DNA of 64,000 bases from Histoplasma ohiense. Its lineage: Eukaryota > Ascomycota > Eurotiomycetes > Onygenales > Ajellomycetaceae. Shown piece after piece: positions 11,566 to 23,868 of the stretch; position 1 is the first letter of the stretch, and every line of letters begins with the position of its first letter. A model generated the notes under the pieces. That model was not told the origin of the DNA, made no database searches, and saw only the letters and a program-made list of their open reading frames with translations. The stretch covers positions 1,922,001 to 1,986,000 of the forward strand of contig JAEVHH010000001.1 of the NCBI GenBank assembly GCA_017607445.1. The letters run 5' to 3'. The translations under genes and the position numbers were made by a program.

Positions 11566-12604
11566 AGCTTGCCTTTCTGAAGCTGTTTCTGTTTTTTGAA
11601 CCTTCCCTTAACGCATATATGAATACTCGCGGATCAATGTGGTGCCTACCTGCGCACAATCGACCATTGCCACCTATAACTGCCCAAGTTACTGGGACGT
11701 GTCTATCACGCCCACTTGAAGCCTGTTTGGTCTCAAAATTGTAGTTGCCTTGCTCTACAATGCCGCATTTTGCCTTGTTTAGCAATTATATTGCATAAAA
11801 GCTGAAGCCATGGCTTGATGATCCTTGGATTGTCACTTTCAGTCCTTTGCTGCCTAGTCATATCTTTAATTATAGTGAGACTGAAGCTCGTCATTGCGAT
11901 TGATAAAGCGTGCTACCAAGTTGTTGGTAATTTTGGTATTAGGATTTTCTCGTATCCTCCCTTGATAAAAAGTTTTGGCCAAATATTTATGCAACAGTAG
12001 ATTACAGTGGATGAAGGACACCTTCAGCCATTATTAGGACCAAGTCGCCGGCCACCCCATTTCCCGTAGTCTCAGAACGTCTTGTTCGCAGTAATCGGAG
12101 GTCTCCCTGATTATATATTCATATTTGAATAGTTAAATCAAAATTTCAAGCCACATACCAGTCGGTGTTTTTGTTAAGCGTAAAAAAGCCAACAACCAGG
12201 ACTAAAATTGAAGCATGGATTTCTCCAGGGTGAATATACAGGCCCACTCACTACTGTAATGCTTAAAGGGATATCATATAATTGAGTAATAAGAACCATA
12301 ATAATCATAATCACAAAAGAGAAGTTTCTATCGACAATGCGCATTAGAGGCACATATCTTGGGAATATCTTTCCAAGAGGACGAAAATGGAGGAATAATA
12401 ATAACATTTACAAGGACCCATTCGGTGGGTGGGTATATCGATAATTATATACAGAGAAAAAAAAAAAAGACACAGAAAACTCCCAAGCGCTGAGAGATCC
12501 GGATAAACATCCTGGCACGTCCAAGCCTCGGGTCAAAAGAAGTATACGCATCAGGCCGTCACAAAATCGTGGTTGACAGTGCTATAGACATGTCTCCCCA
12601 TAAT
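11566..12604. other. AT-rich intergenic, no gene seen
   Basis: Between the SRPK-like relic and the 3' end of MDM10. Short open frames on both strands show no recognisable domain. Confidence 0.55.
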
Positions 12605-14093
12605 TTAAGACGAATATAATACTGACACGCCGACACTCTTCCATCCATACGAGCTTAATCCGCCAGCAGCGCCGACGCCGCCCGCAGCAGATGAGGACGC
12701 ATATGACAGCGACGAGCGCGGCGTTGGCCCCAGCGCAACACCAGCACTCACAAGCAGTTCTTTAACCCGGCCCTCCCAGAGCGCGCGGATATTCCAAGAC
12801 TGGTCAACCCGGACTTTAATTACCGAATCGGATGCGTGGGGGCTTCGTTGGTGATAGTAATTGTCATGCCGGGGAGGGGGGAAATCATCACACTCGCGAT
12901 TCCGAGAGGGTGCAGTGTCGGGCAAGCCCATTTTGCGTCTCGCCCAGGTCAAATCATAAACGCCAAACAGAGCGGAATCTCTCTGTGACTTGTCGTCGTG
13001 GAGTCTATTGTTGCTGCTGCGTCGCCATAATTCGCAGCCGGCTACCATCTCACTCTCCCAGCTGTAAACGTTGAAGCCGAAACGGGAACTGAAGGAGACG
13101 TTTGGGGAGGCGAGGAGTGAATATGTGGTGGACATGGAACCGGTTAGGGGTGTTAATGTCAATGTCAGGGTGTAAGGAAAGGTGAAATGGGGACTTTCGG
13201 TTGCGGCAGGTAAAGTTGTGAATCGCAGGCCGGTGGATAGACCTACGACAGACGAAACAGGAGAGTAATACGCCTCTGCACCCGCTGAAAGGAGAGAGAG
13301 TAGGGACCGGCGTGAGTCCCGTGCGAGATCTCCCTGTTGATTTTGCTTCCTGGGATCGGGTCCGAAATTCCAGAGTCCCTTGAACCCAAATAATGCATTG
13401 TCCGTACTAAACAGAAATTCCGAGCTGTATTTTCCGGTGTCGTGGAGTATCTGTGTTACCAACGCCGCTTGAGGCGCGGACTTTGGCGTGGACGCGCGGC
13501 TCGAACAAAATGCAAGAGAGAGTTGGGTGGTAGGAGATAAACGACGGAGAAATAACCCTGTGAGCGTAGTTGGAGGCGGGAGATGTAATGTCGCATGTAA
13601 TAACGTGGGTTTTTTCTTTAGGATCCCCTGGGTTTCGCCGATTGCAAGATCCCCATCTCGGCCGTCTACTGTGGGGAGCTCGGGGGAAAGAGAAGGAGCG
13701 CTGATTTGCCGATACCCTGGAACAAGTTTACGGAGAGGAATCAAAGTACTCCGACTGGGGGTATCATGAAGCGGAACTGTTGTGAATAGATAGGATATAG
13801 AGCCATCGATCAAGCCAACCGTACCGAGGGTATACGTTGTTGCAAAGTGGGGAGTTGAGAGGGATGATAGATTAACTTTCAGCCGTTCCGGCGTAGAGAA
13901 ATCGAGGAGGGCTGTGAAAATGATATAAGCGAACGCCACATTCTGTACATCATGCTACACAGAAAAATTGCAGCAGAAATCTTTGCGACAACATACCATT
14001 CGCCGTCGTCGTCAACTGTGAGTAGGAATTGTCGCGGTTCCACTTCGAGGAATCAGAGAAGGCAAACTGGATGTAGTCCAGAAAGTCAAGCAT
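12605..14093 (-). CDS. mdm10: Mdm10, ERMES/SAM outer-membrane beta-barrel
   Basis: Two exons, 14093-13997 and 13911-12605, separated by an 85-nt GTATGT..CACAG intron, give 467 residues. The spliced N-terminus MLDFLDYIQFAF..NSYSQLTTTAN joins to LLDFSTPERLKVNLSSLSTPHFATTYTLG, the hallmark start of fungal Mdm10. The end YGWKSVGVSVLYSS is the expected last beta-strand carrying the sorting signal. Mdm10 is a mitochondrial outer-membrane barrel. It anchors the ER-mitochondria encounter structure and also serves in the SAM complex for barrel assembly. Species-specific inserts (Arg/Asp-rich around residues 350-390) interrupt the conserved strands, as is common in this family. The gene is divergent from mrt4 with 445 bp between the start codons. 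Confidence 0.95.
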
Positions 14094-14538
14094 TTCGGGA
14101 ATAAAGAGACCGTTAGCAGCGATCTCTGTGGGTCATTCGTCCGGGCTGGGGCCGCCATGTATATATGTATATGTTCACAATCGCCTCCGTCGACTCTGTT
14201 GGTTATCTGTTGGTTATCGTTCGATCTCAGCGCCAAAAGACGTTCAACGTCAGAAAAATGCTTATCTAATCCTAGCTGTTTTCCCAGCCTGGACTAGTGT
14301 GATCCCGCCGTATCAACATTGTTCCATCCCCGCCGCATTTGATTTTTGATATCAGCAGAAAATAGGAAATTCTGCAAAATCAATCGGAGACGAGCAGGAA
14401 GTTAATAAAAAGACGGAGAGGAAAATCATATATATTGTTCATATTTCCTTTGAATCCGATTTCTCACACTCCAAAGCGCGCCATTTCCATAGACACGGAC
14501 ACACACACGCGCGCACACGCACATTATTATTGCCCAAG
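14094..14538. promoter_or_regulatory. Shared divergent promoter, mdm10 and mrt4
   Basis: This 445-bp interval is the only sequence between two divergent start codons, so it must carry both promoters. A CA/CG-alternating tract sits at about 14499-14524, immediately upstream of the mrt4 start. Confidence 0.6.
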
Positions 14539-15387
14539 ATGCCTGTCTCCAAGAGGGCGCGGGTGGTCCATGAGTCCAAAGTCACCAAAAAGTCCCACAA
14601 GGAACAGAGCAGACGGCTGTTCGCTAATATTCAAACGGCTGTCACTCAATATGACCATTTATTTTTGTTCTCAGTGGATAATATGAGAAATACATATTTA
14701 AAGGACGTCCGCAGCGAGTTTGCTGATTCCCGGTATGTATATCTTTCCTCCCACCCCAAAAGATTATTTTCATTACTATATAACCTTATCCCCTCTTCGT
14801 CAAAAATATAATACACGCATGTGGGAGAAGCCTTCTAACAAACCACCAGCCTCTTCTTCGGAAAAACAAAAGTAATGGCCGTCGCCCTCGGTAACACCCC
14901 GGAGACAGCCTGTGCCCCAAATCTCGAAAAACTAGCCCCTTACCTGACCGGCGCCGTCGGCCTCCTCTTCACTTCCCGATCCCCACAATCCGTCCTCGAT
15001 TTCTTCGACTCATTCCACCCCACCGACTTCGCGCGCGCGGGAGCCGTCGCCCCCCGCTCCTTCACAATCCCCAGCGGCATCGTATATTCGCAGGCCGGCG
15101 AGGTGTCCAGCAGCCTGGACGCGCCGCTCAGCCACACTATTGAGCCGACGCTGAGGAAGCTCGGTGTGCCAACGCGACTGATCGGGGGCAAAGTTGTGTT
15201 GGAGATGGATGGGGTCGGGTATCAGGTGTGTAAAGCTGGGGAGACCTTGGATTCAAGGCAGACGACGCTGTTGAAGATTTTTGGGGTTGCTGTTGCGGAG
15301 TTTAGGGTTGAGATGAAAGCACAGTGGAACAGGGAGGATGGGTCTATTGTCATTTTGGATAGGAAAGATCACGATATGGATGGTTGA
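14539..15387 (+). CDS. mrt4: Mrt4, 60S ribosome assembly factor (P0-like)
   Basis: Exons 14539-14732 and 14850-15387, with a 117-nt GTATGT..CCAG intron, give 243 residues. The N-terminus MPVSKRARVVHESKVTKKS..K is basic, as expected for a nucleolar factor. SVDNMRNTYLKDVR, then LFFGKTKVMAVALG and TGAVGLLFTSR, are L10/P0-family motifs; the acidic P0 C-terminal tail is absent. Mrt4 occupies the P0 position on pre-60S particles and is exchanged for P0 during late maturation in the cytoplasm. Length matches the family. EFL1 further along this window acts on later steps of the same particle. Confidence 0.93.
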
Positions 15388-16390
15388 CCTTTTACGGGTT
15401 GGTTGGTTTGTTTGCGGATAGAGTGTTTGTTTCATTGATGAAACGAATGGAATAGATAGAACGGGCTATCTTGCCATGGCATGATTATGGAGTTGGAGTA
15501 AAGGCAATTTTTTTCTTTTTTCATTCATTCATTCATTTTTTATTTAACTCTGCAATCTTTTCATTTGATCTGTTGTCTTCATGGGATTCCTTACTTTTGC
15601 AAACTCCACTTTGGGGCTTAATGAAGTGCGAAAATTATAGAATCGAAAAAATTCCCTATATCAAATAAACGATGATCGCTACTCTCTCCCTCTACAAAGT
15701 TCCAAATTACCTATCATGAGATATGCTCAATGTGAGTAAAAGTCAACGCAAAGTAGAATAATCATAGATATCAAGACAGACAAAAGAATATAAAAGCAAC
15801 CATGAGCAAACAGAGCTATTCGCACATCATGCGAAAGCTTCATGCGAGGAATATTTGGACTGGCCAAATAGCCTTACCCGATCTTACCTCAGCCTTCCTT
15901 CAGATGCACTTATTCTTGCTCTTTTCCCCCTTTCTTTCTCTTTATCTTCCACAATCGTTCCAGCCGCCCTAAAATGCATACTTACCCACCGATACAACCA
16001 AGGGCGAAACGAACAAAGGACATAGTGACAGCGGAAATTTCGGAGCCCCTCAGGTACTCGGAAGAATGGAGAAAATAAGAAAATTATACAAAGCCATCCA
16101 AATCGACCGGACCGGTGTGACCTAAGGTAAGTCACGCTCGAAGCACGGCTACAGCTCGATTGTTGGCGAAAGAAAAATTATGAAAAGTGTTGCTGCGTGC
16201 GGGGACGGTAATTGGCATGGTTGTTATGCCGGCAAGAAGAAGAATTTATAACAATACCAGACCAACGGATAATAACTGTTCACGAATACCTCGACCTTAC
16301 CCTGGAAGGACGAAATGGGTCAAAGAGAAAATCGAGGAACTGAAGATACCCACCAACAAACCGTTGTTGTAAAATGAGAATATAGGGTGT
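15388..16390. other. Convergent intergenic region, no gene seen
   Basis: The 3' flanks of mrt4 and the U1-70K gene meet here. It contains an ATTC iteration near 15522-15537. No supported gene. Confidence 0.6.
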
Positions 16391-18025
16391 TCAGTATCTC
16401 CTTTTGCTGCGGGGGTCATCGTATTCGTCGCCTTCATGATATCGTTTTCGAGAATACTCATCATCCCGACGTCCATACCTATCTCTGTCTCTATCACGAT
16501 CACGGTCTCTGTCTCGGTAATCGCGATCCCTATCCCGTTCCCCTCCCCTACCACGATCTCCACCACGGTCCCTGTCCCGGTCCCTTTCCCGATCACGGTC
16601 ACGGTCACGGTCCCCAAATCCATCACGAGGTCTTACCGGCTCGCGATTGCTTCCCGTTATTCCACGAGACTCCCGTTCATGCCTGCTACCTCCGCGATGT
16701 CCTGCTCTATCATCGAAGGCGTTGCCTCGTCTAGCATCACCATACCCACCCATACTATCGTACCCATTCGCACCGCCTCCATAACCTCCACTACGTCCCC
16801 CACCTGGGCCTGAAGGCGCATTCGGTGGTGGTTGACCACCCACTCCATTAGAGGCGCCAAATCCGCTGCGACCGCCGGGGCCGCCTTGGTATCCAATACC
16901 ACCTCGTCCACCGAATCCACGGTCACCACCACGAAACCCACCACGGAATCCACCTCTCCCACCAAAGCCACCACCGCGGAATCCACCGGGTCCGGACGGA
17001 GCGAAACCCCCAGGCCCCATCGGACGCGCTGGCATGGATTTCGTATATCCTCTCCCACCGAGACCGCCGCCAAACCGACGAGGTTTCCAACCTTTCACTG
17101 TACGACCTCGCTCAACATCGACCAACACGCGACGGTCTTTGATACGGATACCGTCTGTCTCTTTGTAGGCCGCTACACGTACCGATTAAATTTCCGATAG
17201 CATTAGTTATGGATCTCATTACCTTCGACATCACTCTACAAGGGATTATTGAGGGGTCATCGAAGGAGAAAGAACCAAAGAAACCACTAGGGAAGTTGAT
17301 GAAAGGGGAGGGGGAGGGGGAGGGGGAGCGTGTTTTGCAGCGCTGGGGATTCTGTACCCTTCATGTCTTGCTCACGCTCATAAACGATAAAAGCATAGCC
17401 TCTATGTGGCTTTTTAGCGTTCTTCTTTGGATTGTGAGTATCTACAACAATGCGAATCTGGTAGATATGTATATACAAGTGTCAGCTCTTACTCTCCATT
17501 TTTATTCCAAGTAGCACTATAAGTTATGGAATGAGTACAAACCCGTTCAATCGGTCCAAAACGGCCAAACTCCCGTTCCAGATCAGCTTCTGTAACATCG
17601 TAGCTAAGACGTGACACGAATAGCGTCTTAAAAGCATCGCCCCGGACTTGGGGGTCATTATTGGGATTATCTGTCAGGTGCGAAAATATAAAGCGCGTTA
17701 GCAAGACGTGATTGGTAGATAGTATCGAAAGAGATTTCAGCCTTAAGAATTCGGGAAACATACATTCTTTAAGACCCTCAGTAAGATGTCTTTCTATGTT
17801 TAATTTTTTCTCCTCTTTCAGCCTCGCCTTGCGCTGAAGCCAGCTCTCAGTGGCATTGTAAGGGACTTCTTCATCATATTTACGTAGCTCATCGAGGAAT
17901 TGGGCCACTCCACCGATATTGCTTGGTTTGATGTCATCTGGGGCGCGGTCCGAAGGTGGGATATAACGCAGGGGAGGACGAGGCGCGAAGAGCGCGAGGA
18001 GGTTTGGTGGAAGCTTGTCCGTCAT
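16391..18025 (-). CDS. snp1: U1 snRNP 70 kDa protein
   Basis: Four exons, 18025-17764, 17670-17543, 17457-17358 and 17172-16391, give 423 residues. The N-terminal U1-70K segment begins MTDKLPPNLLALFAPRPPLRY and ends near ERHLTEGLKEYNPNNDPQ. A single RRM follows (about 100-180) with RNP2 LFVSRLSY and RNP1 RGYAFIVY, plus the family motif GRFGPIERIRIVVD. After VERGRTVKGWKPRRFGGGLGG the protein becomes Gly-rich, then a long Arg/Asp dipeptide tail. It binds stem-loop I of U1 snRNA and helps define 5' splice sites. Splices preserve the motifs exactly. Intron 3 (17357-17173) contains a CCCCT-type tract on the transcribed strand. The gene is divergent from the mL43 gene. Confidence 0.95.
17305..17334. 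repeat. G-rich GGGGGA tract in U1-70K intron 3
   Basis: Plus strand shows four or more closely spaced runs of four to five G. The U1-70K pre-mRNA therefore has a matching C/T-rich tract, and the template strand could fold as a G-quadruplex. Confidence 0.7.
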
Positions 18026-18372
18026 GGCTCATGGACTCGAGGCGCTCTCTCTTCAGATATTAGGACGACTGTATCTTCCCCACCCCCTTATCTGTTAGGA
18101 AGATTTGGCACGCCTAAAAGATAGCAACTTAGCAAGTGGAGAGAGATGATGTCAAAATAGACAGAGATCGTTTGGTGGTTGCAGTTGGATCCTTTGGGTT
18201 TATTTCAGAAAAGGTCAGCTTACTATATCGGGGCTAGTTGGTAAATTTCTACATGACTAAGCCGCATGTCCGGTAACAGCCAATCAGCGCTTATCAACAT
18301 CTTTTCGCATCAAAACCTCTCTGTTCTCGCGGCTTTGCTTGCATGGTGGAATACGAAACAATAACCGCTGCA
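18026..18372. promoter_or_regulatory. Shared divergent promoter, U1-70K and mL43
   Basis: 347 bp between divergent start codons. It contains a CCAAT box at 18280-18284 (on the mL43 strand, about 90 bp from its ATG), the recognition core of the fungal CCAAT-binding complex. Confidence 0.6.
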
Positions 18373-18939
18373 ATGCCTATCCAGGGAATCAGAACAGTCG
18401 CCGCTAGCCGAGTATGTGTTTTCTTCGCTTTACCTTCCATGGTAAGAGACTAATTGAACTGTGACGGCCCAGAATGGTGTAGGTGCTTTTATCCTCCAGT
18501 GCAAGCGGCTCGACTTTCATTATTGCGACTGGGCCGGTAGCTCAAAAGGGATGAAGTGAGTTGCTTCCAACAAAGTCCATTACGGCAGAACTCCGGTCAT
18601 TTCCCGTCTCTTGAAAGTTCTAAGCTGATAAACCCCTCGCTTTTCAGTGCATTCCTCAAATATACCCTCCCCTCCTTCGCTGCCGCAAACCCACAGATAG
18701 AAATCCGCGTATCTCCCCGGCCAAAGAAGCACCCAGTGATCAAAGGTCACTACATCAACGGCCGTGAAAAAGCAATATGCGTCCGCAATCTCGAGAAAGA
18801 ACAGATCCTCGCGAAGGCTCTACTACTCAAGGAGGCCAGTGGGGAGAAGCTGAAAAGAGTTAGAAAGCCCGTGTCCAGTTTGAATGAGAGTGTAAGGGGT
18901 ATTTGGAGTCCCTATCATGGGGATGTCAAGACAATATGA
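18373..18939 (+). CDS. mrpl51: Mitochondrial large-subunit ribosomal protein mL43
   Basis: Three exons, 18373-18411, 18473-18555 and 18648-18939, give 137 residues. The protein begins MPIQGIRTVAASRNGVGAFILQCKRLDFHYCDWAGSS. It continues NAFLKYTLPSFAAANPQIEIRVSPRPKKHPVIKGHYING, the L51/S25/CI-B8 thioredoxin-like domain typical of mL43 (yeast Mrpl51) and also seen in complex I subunit NDUFA2. Length and the basic character favour the ribosomal protein. Introns are 61 and 92 nt with GTATGT and GTGAGT donors. The first exon encodes only 13 residues and would be missed by ORF-only annotation. Confidence 0.92.
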
Positions 18940-19557
18940 TCAGAGACGGATAGGATGGGATTACGAATGGATGCTTGTTTGAGGACGGGCGACTCCGGTG
19001 TTTTTATGGAGGATTCATAGACCAGTATGGCCAGTATCCGAGCCATTGTGCATGGCTATTTATTTTATCACTTTACAATTTATTTCGTCGTTTAATATGG
19101 GAGTATATTTGCTCTGTTATGGATTGGATCGGTGGGCCACATACACTTTTTGCATCTCTTGAATTTCTTAATATGTATGTATAATAGAAGCTTTAAAATA
19201 AATGTCAATAGGCTCCTTTTGACGAGGGATTGCATCTTTACTCGTCGTTTATCAGTTTTTTTAACCAGCCTTGTGCTGTCCGTTTCCGGAATTGCAGCAA
19301 TCAGATGCTCTGCAACCAAGTAAGAATTCATCAGATCTAACAAAATGATAGGAAGTCATTATTTATCACCGCAGCTAAAGACGATTGAATTATTTCTTTA
19401 AAATCCTAGGTGTGCCCCTCCCCATATAATAAAGCATATATGTACAGGTCGTTATACAATTCCAAAGATACCGTCGCTATGCTTCAATACAAGGAAACCG
19501 AAGAGGAAAAATAAATGCCAAAAAGGGAATAAAATGGGGGAAAATAGAGAGGGAGGG
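18940..19557. other. Convergent intergenic region, no gene seen
   Basis: AT-rich 3' flanks of the mL43 gene and the RING-protein gene; no supported gene. Confidence 0.6.
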
Positions 19558-20882
19558 CTAGAGGTAGATTTGAAACATCGCACGTGGTTGGCTAATTGTT
19601 TTGCCACAGTCGGCCACCACGCATTTTGCAAATGGTTTTGTTTTTGGTGAGCTGGCACTGTCTGTTCGCTTTCTTGAGCGGGCTCGGTATTTCGTACATT
19701 GGCCACAGTAAACCTAAGAATGTTGTTAGTATTATGATAAGGGCCGTAAACGATAACCCGCTGCAGAAAAACAAAGGAGGAATCAATCGTACATGTCCAC
19801 ATGGCTTAGCCACCCATATCTGTCTCCTCGCTGCATCATCACCGGTCCCTAGCTCATGGTCACAGTTTGGACAAACCACAACCTCATTCTCCCCGACAGT
19901 CCTTGTAAAACCTGGAGGTGGAGCTGCTGGAGCCACATATGCAGGCGTTCGCCGTGTCTCGCCGGCACCAAATCCAGTCGTCCTGTAATCCAACTCAATG
20001 GGGAAATCATCTTCTAATTCGCCCTGAATGGGCTGTTCCCCGATCCAAAACGGAGCAATGTTGGTAGGAAGGGCACGCGCAAGGTTACGGTTCCTGAGGC
20101 CCATTTCTTCTCGAATTGTTTCCTGCCGCTGGAGGTATGACGAAGGGGGCCCGCTCCCGCGAATTCTCCTAATCATATCTACAAGGCTCGAGCCTCTTAA
20201 GTTGGGAGGCGCGTCTTGATTTCGATGACGAATCCCATTCTGGCGGGTTTCTTCTGCTGGGCGTATTTGAGTGCCTAAGAACTGTATTTCTGGGCTCGAA
20301 AAGTGATGGGGCTCGTTTGCAGTTGTTGACTCTTCATCCAGATCAACAACATCTGCCATGATGTTTCTTCCGAATCGGGGTGGGCGTGATCTACGACCTG
20401 CTGGTTGTCTTAGAGGCGTTTGAGGGCCTCTGTCTGACAGAATGTTATCCGGCTCATCTGTCAAATCAATGACAATTTCCTGATGCGGAGGGGGAGGAGG
20501 GGAGGAGGTTGGTGCTGATGCGGATGCCATAATCGGTCTTCTGAAATCGTACCCGTCGCCTGGGAATCTCATCTGTGGGAGGGGTGGTAGTGTTGGTCGA
20601 TGAGTAGAGAAAGAACGGGTCCCATGATTCGAACCAGATGGCTCTGCATAATCCCATGGGGATGTACTTCTACTGTGAGAATGTGACTCTATCATCTCAT
20701 GGTGCGGTCTCTAGAATAGATCACAAAAGAGAAAGATTAGCGGGTGATGAAATATCGCAGCAGTTGTGGTTAAAGATGGCAGTCGCGGCAACCCAGGGTG
20801 GCGGAAGTGACGAGGAGAGGAAGATGCTTACTTTTCTCGCCTGTCGGACAGCCAAAAGCTGAATATTCGGGTCTCCATTCAT
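19558..20882 (-). CDS. RING-type zinc-finger protein
   Basis: Three exons, 20882-20832, 20710-19793 and 19713-19558, give 374 residues. The first exon encodes MNGDPNIQLLAVRQARK and joins in frame to RPHHEMIESHSHS. The middle is disordered and Pro/Arg-rich, with an acidic hydrophobic motif HQEIVIDLTDEPDN (~77-90) resembling a SUMO-interacting motif. The C-terminus has a RING-like cluster: VVCPNCDHELG, KPCGHVYCGQC across the splice, and KCVVADCGK. The intron between exons 2 and 3 (GTACGA..TTCTTAG) lies inside the RING, so an unspliced reading loses half the zinc ligands. It resembles fungal proteins annotated as cell-cycle control or RING proteins. A SUMO-targeted ubiquitin ligase role is possible from the SIM-like motif but is inference. 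Confidence 0.82.
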
Positions 20883-21277
20883 GATAAATATCAGACTAGA
20901 AGGGGAGGAGTAAAGGGAGTGGTTGGTCGTGAGGTGGTTGCATGGGCGAGGGGTTGAGAGAAGTGTTGTCAAGGTCATATGTGGTGGTTAGTGTCGAGCG
21001 GGTCGTCCAACCAGTGGCAATCAACAGACTGCAGTAAAATCACCACAATGGAGACGCTGACAGTGGTTCAAAGGGTTTAAGGGTCTACTGCGGTTAAAAT
21101 CGCGGCTTATATCCATCAAATCTCTAAAAGGGACCCCTGTTGGGAATGGATTTTAATGATGTTGACAAAACAACATATATTTATTGACTAAAATCCCGGG
21201 CGCCAACAATTTCACGAACAACGAGGTATGAAATAGTAAGTTAGAGTACAGATGACTAAAGAAAGATAATTCTGTGA

Positions 21278-22936
21278 TCATGGCTTTGCTTCCACCACCG
21301 TAAGGACGCCGTCGCCGTTCAGCGTCACAATCCCTTGAGCCGATTTTCTCCACTCTACTGCGACCGTGGGTACCGCGCTTCGCAGAGGCTCTGACCATTT
21401 TTTGGATGCTTTGGAATATTGCTGCACCGTCACTCCGTTCGGCCCGCCAGTCAATAAAAATTGTCCAGTATAGTCCCAACTGATGGAATCTACGCGGTTT
21501 CCCGTTTCTAGCACTTTGATCTCCGCCGACTTGCGCAAATCCCATATTGAAACTGTTGAAGAGTTTTCAGTCACAGATGCTAGCCACGTGCCGTTCTCTG
21601 AGAAGAACAGAGCCTTGAGTGGGCCGCCGGCCGTGAAATTAGCTGCCCTTGTTCCGCTTTTGACATCGAAAATTTTAATCTGGCCGTCGGTACCACCAGC
21701 AGCGACAAGATGGCCATCAGGGTGGAATTTAACACAAGTTAAGGCTGCAGGAGAGAATTAGCCGTTGCAAAAATACATATTTCATGGATAACACGTACCA
21801 GCATCGCTGTAAATTTGGGTGATGACAGAATTGGCAGCAAGGTCGTAGAGAACATAGCTTTTATCCACGCCCACAGACGCAATGATATCGCCCGTAGCGT
21901 GCGTTACCAGTGAAGTTGCTTCGCCAGCATGTGAATTGAAGCTGGCAACCTCCGTGCCATTCTCAAATATCTTCACTGCGCCAGTCGAAGTCGCAACAGC
22001 CGCTTTGTCCCCTATCCATACTGCATCCGTGACAGCACCGTCAACTCTCAGCGACGATACTATCCGCTTCTCAGCCAGTGAATATATCCCAGCTACTCCA
22101 TCAACACCTCCGACCAACACGAGATTACCGGATTGATCGAGGGATAAGGACTTTCCGCCTGGGTAGATAGCATCAGAGCTATCCGTCGGTTTATACTCTT
22201 GTATCGTTTCTCCTGTGGCCCATTCATCTGGAACAGTCCGTTTGCGACGTGTTTTCGATAATCTATGCTACATTAATGCCGATCCCAGTGACAGATTAAA
22301 TAAGAAAAAGTAAACATACTGCTCTTGTGTAGCTTCTATCCTAGCAATAACAGCAGGTGGCAGCCCAGTGCTATCTACTTGCATAGCATCGCCATTGCTG
22401 GGAACGCGACCTGCACCGACAGATACTTTCGACAAGGCGTCGCGAGCCTCATCTCTTTCCTTTGTCAGTCTTGCAATTACCCTGACGGCCGCATCGTGTT
22501 GGTAAAGGGCTGTGCTGAGTTCCTGTCGAGTCTGAGCCAGAGTTTGTTTCAAAGTATATGTTTCGAGTGCGAGCGCATCCCATTCTTCCTGGAAAACGCC
22601 TAGGAGGGACGGAATAGATGTGAGGGTAGGCGGACGTGGTCGAACTATGCGTGCGGTTTTGAGTTCTACCAGGTCCTCGACAGTAAGGTCCTCTCCACTA
22701 ACTGGGTCTTTGCCATTCTCTGAGATGTATGCCTCGATAAGACGCTTCTCGAAAACATTACCTGCATCAATGTTTGTATGTTAGCTGCAGTTTGAAGCTT
22801 AGGGATGTAGAGTTACGTACCGCTCTTTCGCGAAACAACAGGCACCTGCGGAGCTTCTCCGGAGACTGCGTGGAGATGTTAGCGACTTTCAAGACGGCCA
22901 ACAACAGCGAAAAGTAGACTCACTTGCGCACAGCAT
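21278..22936 (-). CDS. prp19: Prp19, U-box E3 ligase and splicing factor
   Basis: Five exons, 22936-22924, 22865-22821, 22761-22320, 22262-21799 and 21744-21278, give 476 residues. The spliced start MLCAISGEAPQVPVVSRKSGNVFEKRLIEAYI and GKDPVSGEDLTVEDL form the U-box (1-70). A coiled-coil region follows (LKQTLAQTRQELSTALYQHDAAVRVIARLTKERDEA), used for tetramerisation. The C-terminal half is a WD40 propeller with repeat motifs such as VLVGGVDGVAGIYS, IASVGVDKSYVLYDL, VAAGGTDGQIKIFD and VSIWDLR. Prp19 is the core of the NineTeen complex, which activates the spliceosome and works in DNA repair. The first exon is just 13 nt long. It is divergent from the DUF4604 gene. Confidence 0.96.
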
Positions 22937-23309
22937 GGTTGATGGACTTGCTCAGTCAGGGAATTGGCGTGAGGAGGGCCTCTAAGGAGCTGTCAAAGTA
23001 AATTCGTGGTTGCTGATGTGCATTTGCAGGGCCGGAACTCAAGTGGTTCCGTTCCGGAGATACCTGGCAAAACTCCACGAAACGCTTGACTGTTCGACCA
23101 AGAAGTTTGCTTTATCGTTGCTAAGACTTATATGACGTTTATCTATACAATTCTTATATTCTAGTCTCAATCCGATCGCGGATAACCACGCCGCCGACTA
23201 GGATGAGTTTAGATCTAAAGATATGATCAGTATTCCAACACTCAGCCCTTTGCAACCCTAACATTTAAGTCCCCAAGGGTTATTTAGTCCGCATGTTCAT
23301 CTACATATC
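22937..23309. promoter_or_regulatory. Shared divergent promoter, prp19 and DUF4604 gene
   Basis: 373 bp between divergent start codons; no specific element identified. Confidence 0.5.
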
Positions 23310-23868
23310 ATGAGTTTCAATGCGAAGCATTTGAGTTATGGTACACTTTGCCTTGATTTCAGAACCCTTTCAATATACTTCTTCTAATAACAATATAGAG
23401 AAAAACGAGCCTACATTTCTTCGAAAATTAAGAAGCGAATACGGCGATGGCAGTGGCTTTCGCAACGGCAGACCAAATCCACGTCCTACTAAGAAGAAGG
23501 ATGCTGATGACGACGACGCCCCTACCTACGTGGACGAGGAAAGTAACGAGGTAATTTCCAAAGAGGAATATGATGCGTTGGTGAGAGGCGACGGCGATAC
23601 CAAAGTCGCAGAAGACTCTGGAACTATTGGGAATGAGGATGAGGAAACTAAGTCAAACTATGATGGAAATGGCGGTGCACAAGGAGAATTGCAAAGTCCC
23701 CAGGCCAAACAAAAACAGCATTTTGCCGGGATTGGTGGCGCTAAAAAGCGAAAGCAAGCCAAAGTAATTGGAGAAGATGCAACTGAAGAAGCCTCTCGAA
23801 ATGCTCAAACATCGCGGAAACCGAAAGCGAAAAAGAAAATTAAGCTATCATTTGACGATGACGACTAG
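23310..23868 (+). CDS. DUF4604-family small nuclear-type protein
   Basis: Exons 23310-23340 and 23399-23868, with a 58-nt GTACAC..TATAG intron, give 166 residues. The spliced N-terminus MSFNAKHLSYEKNEPTFLRKLRSEYG is the family signature. The body is acidic and disordered (DADDDDAPTYVDEES, then EVISKEEYDALV). The end carries KKRKQAK and KPKAKKKIKLSFDDDD, the conserved basic then acidic C-terminus. The function is not known; the basic clusters suggest nuclear localisation. An ORF-only reading begins in the intron and misses the true start. Confidence 0.88.
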
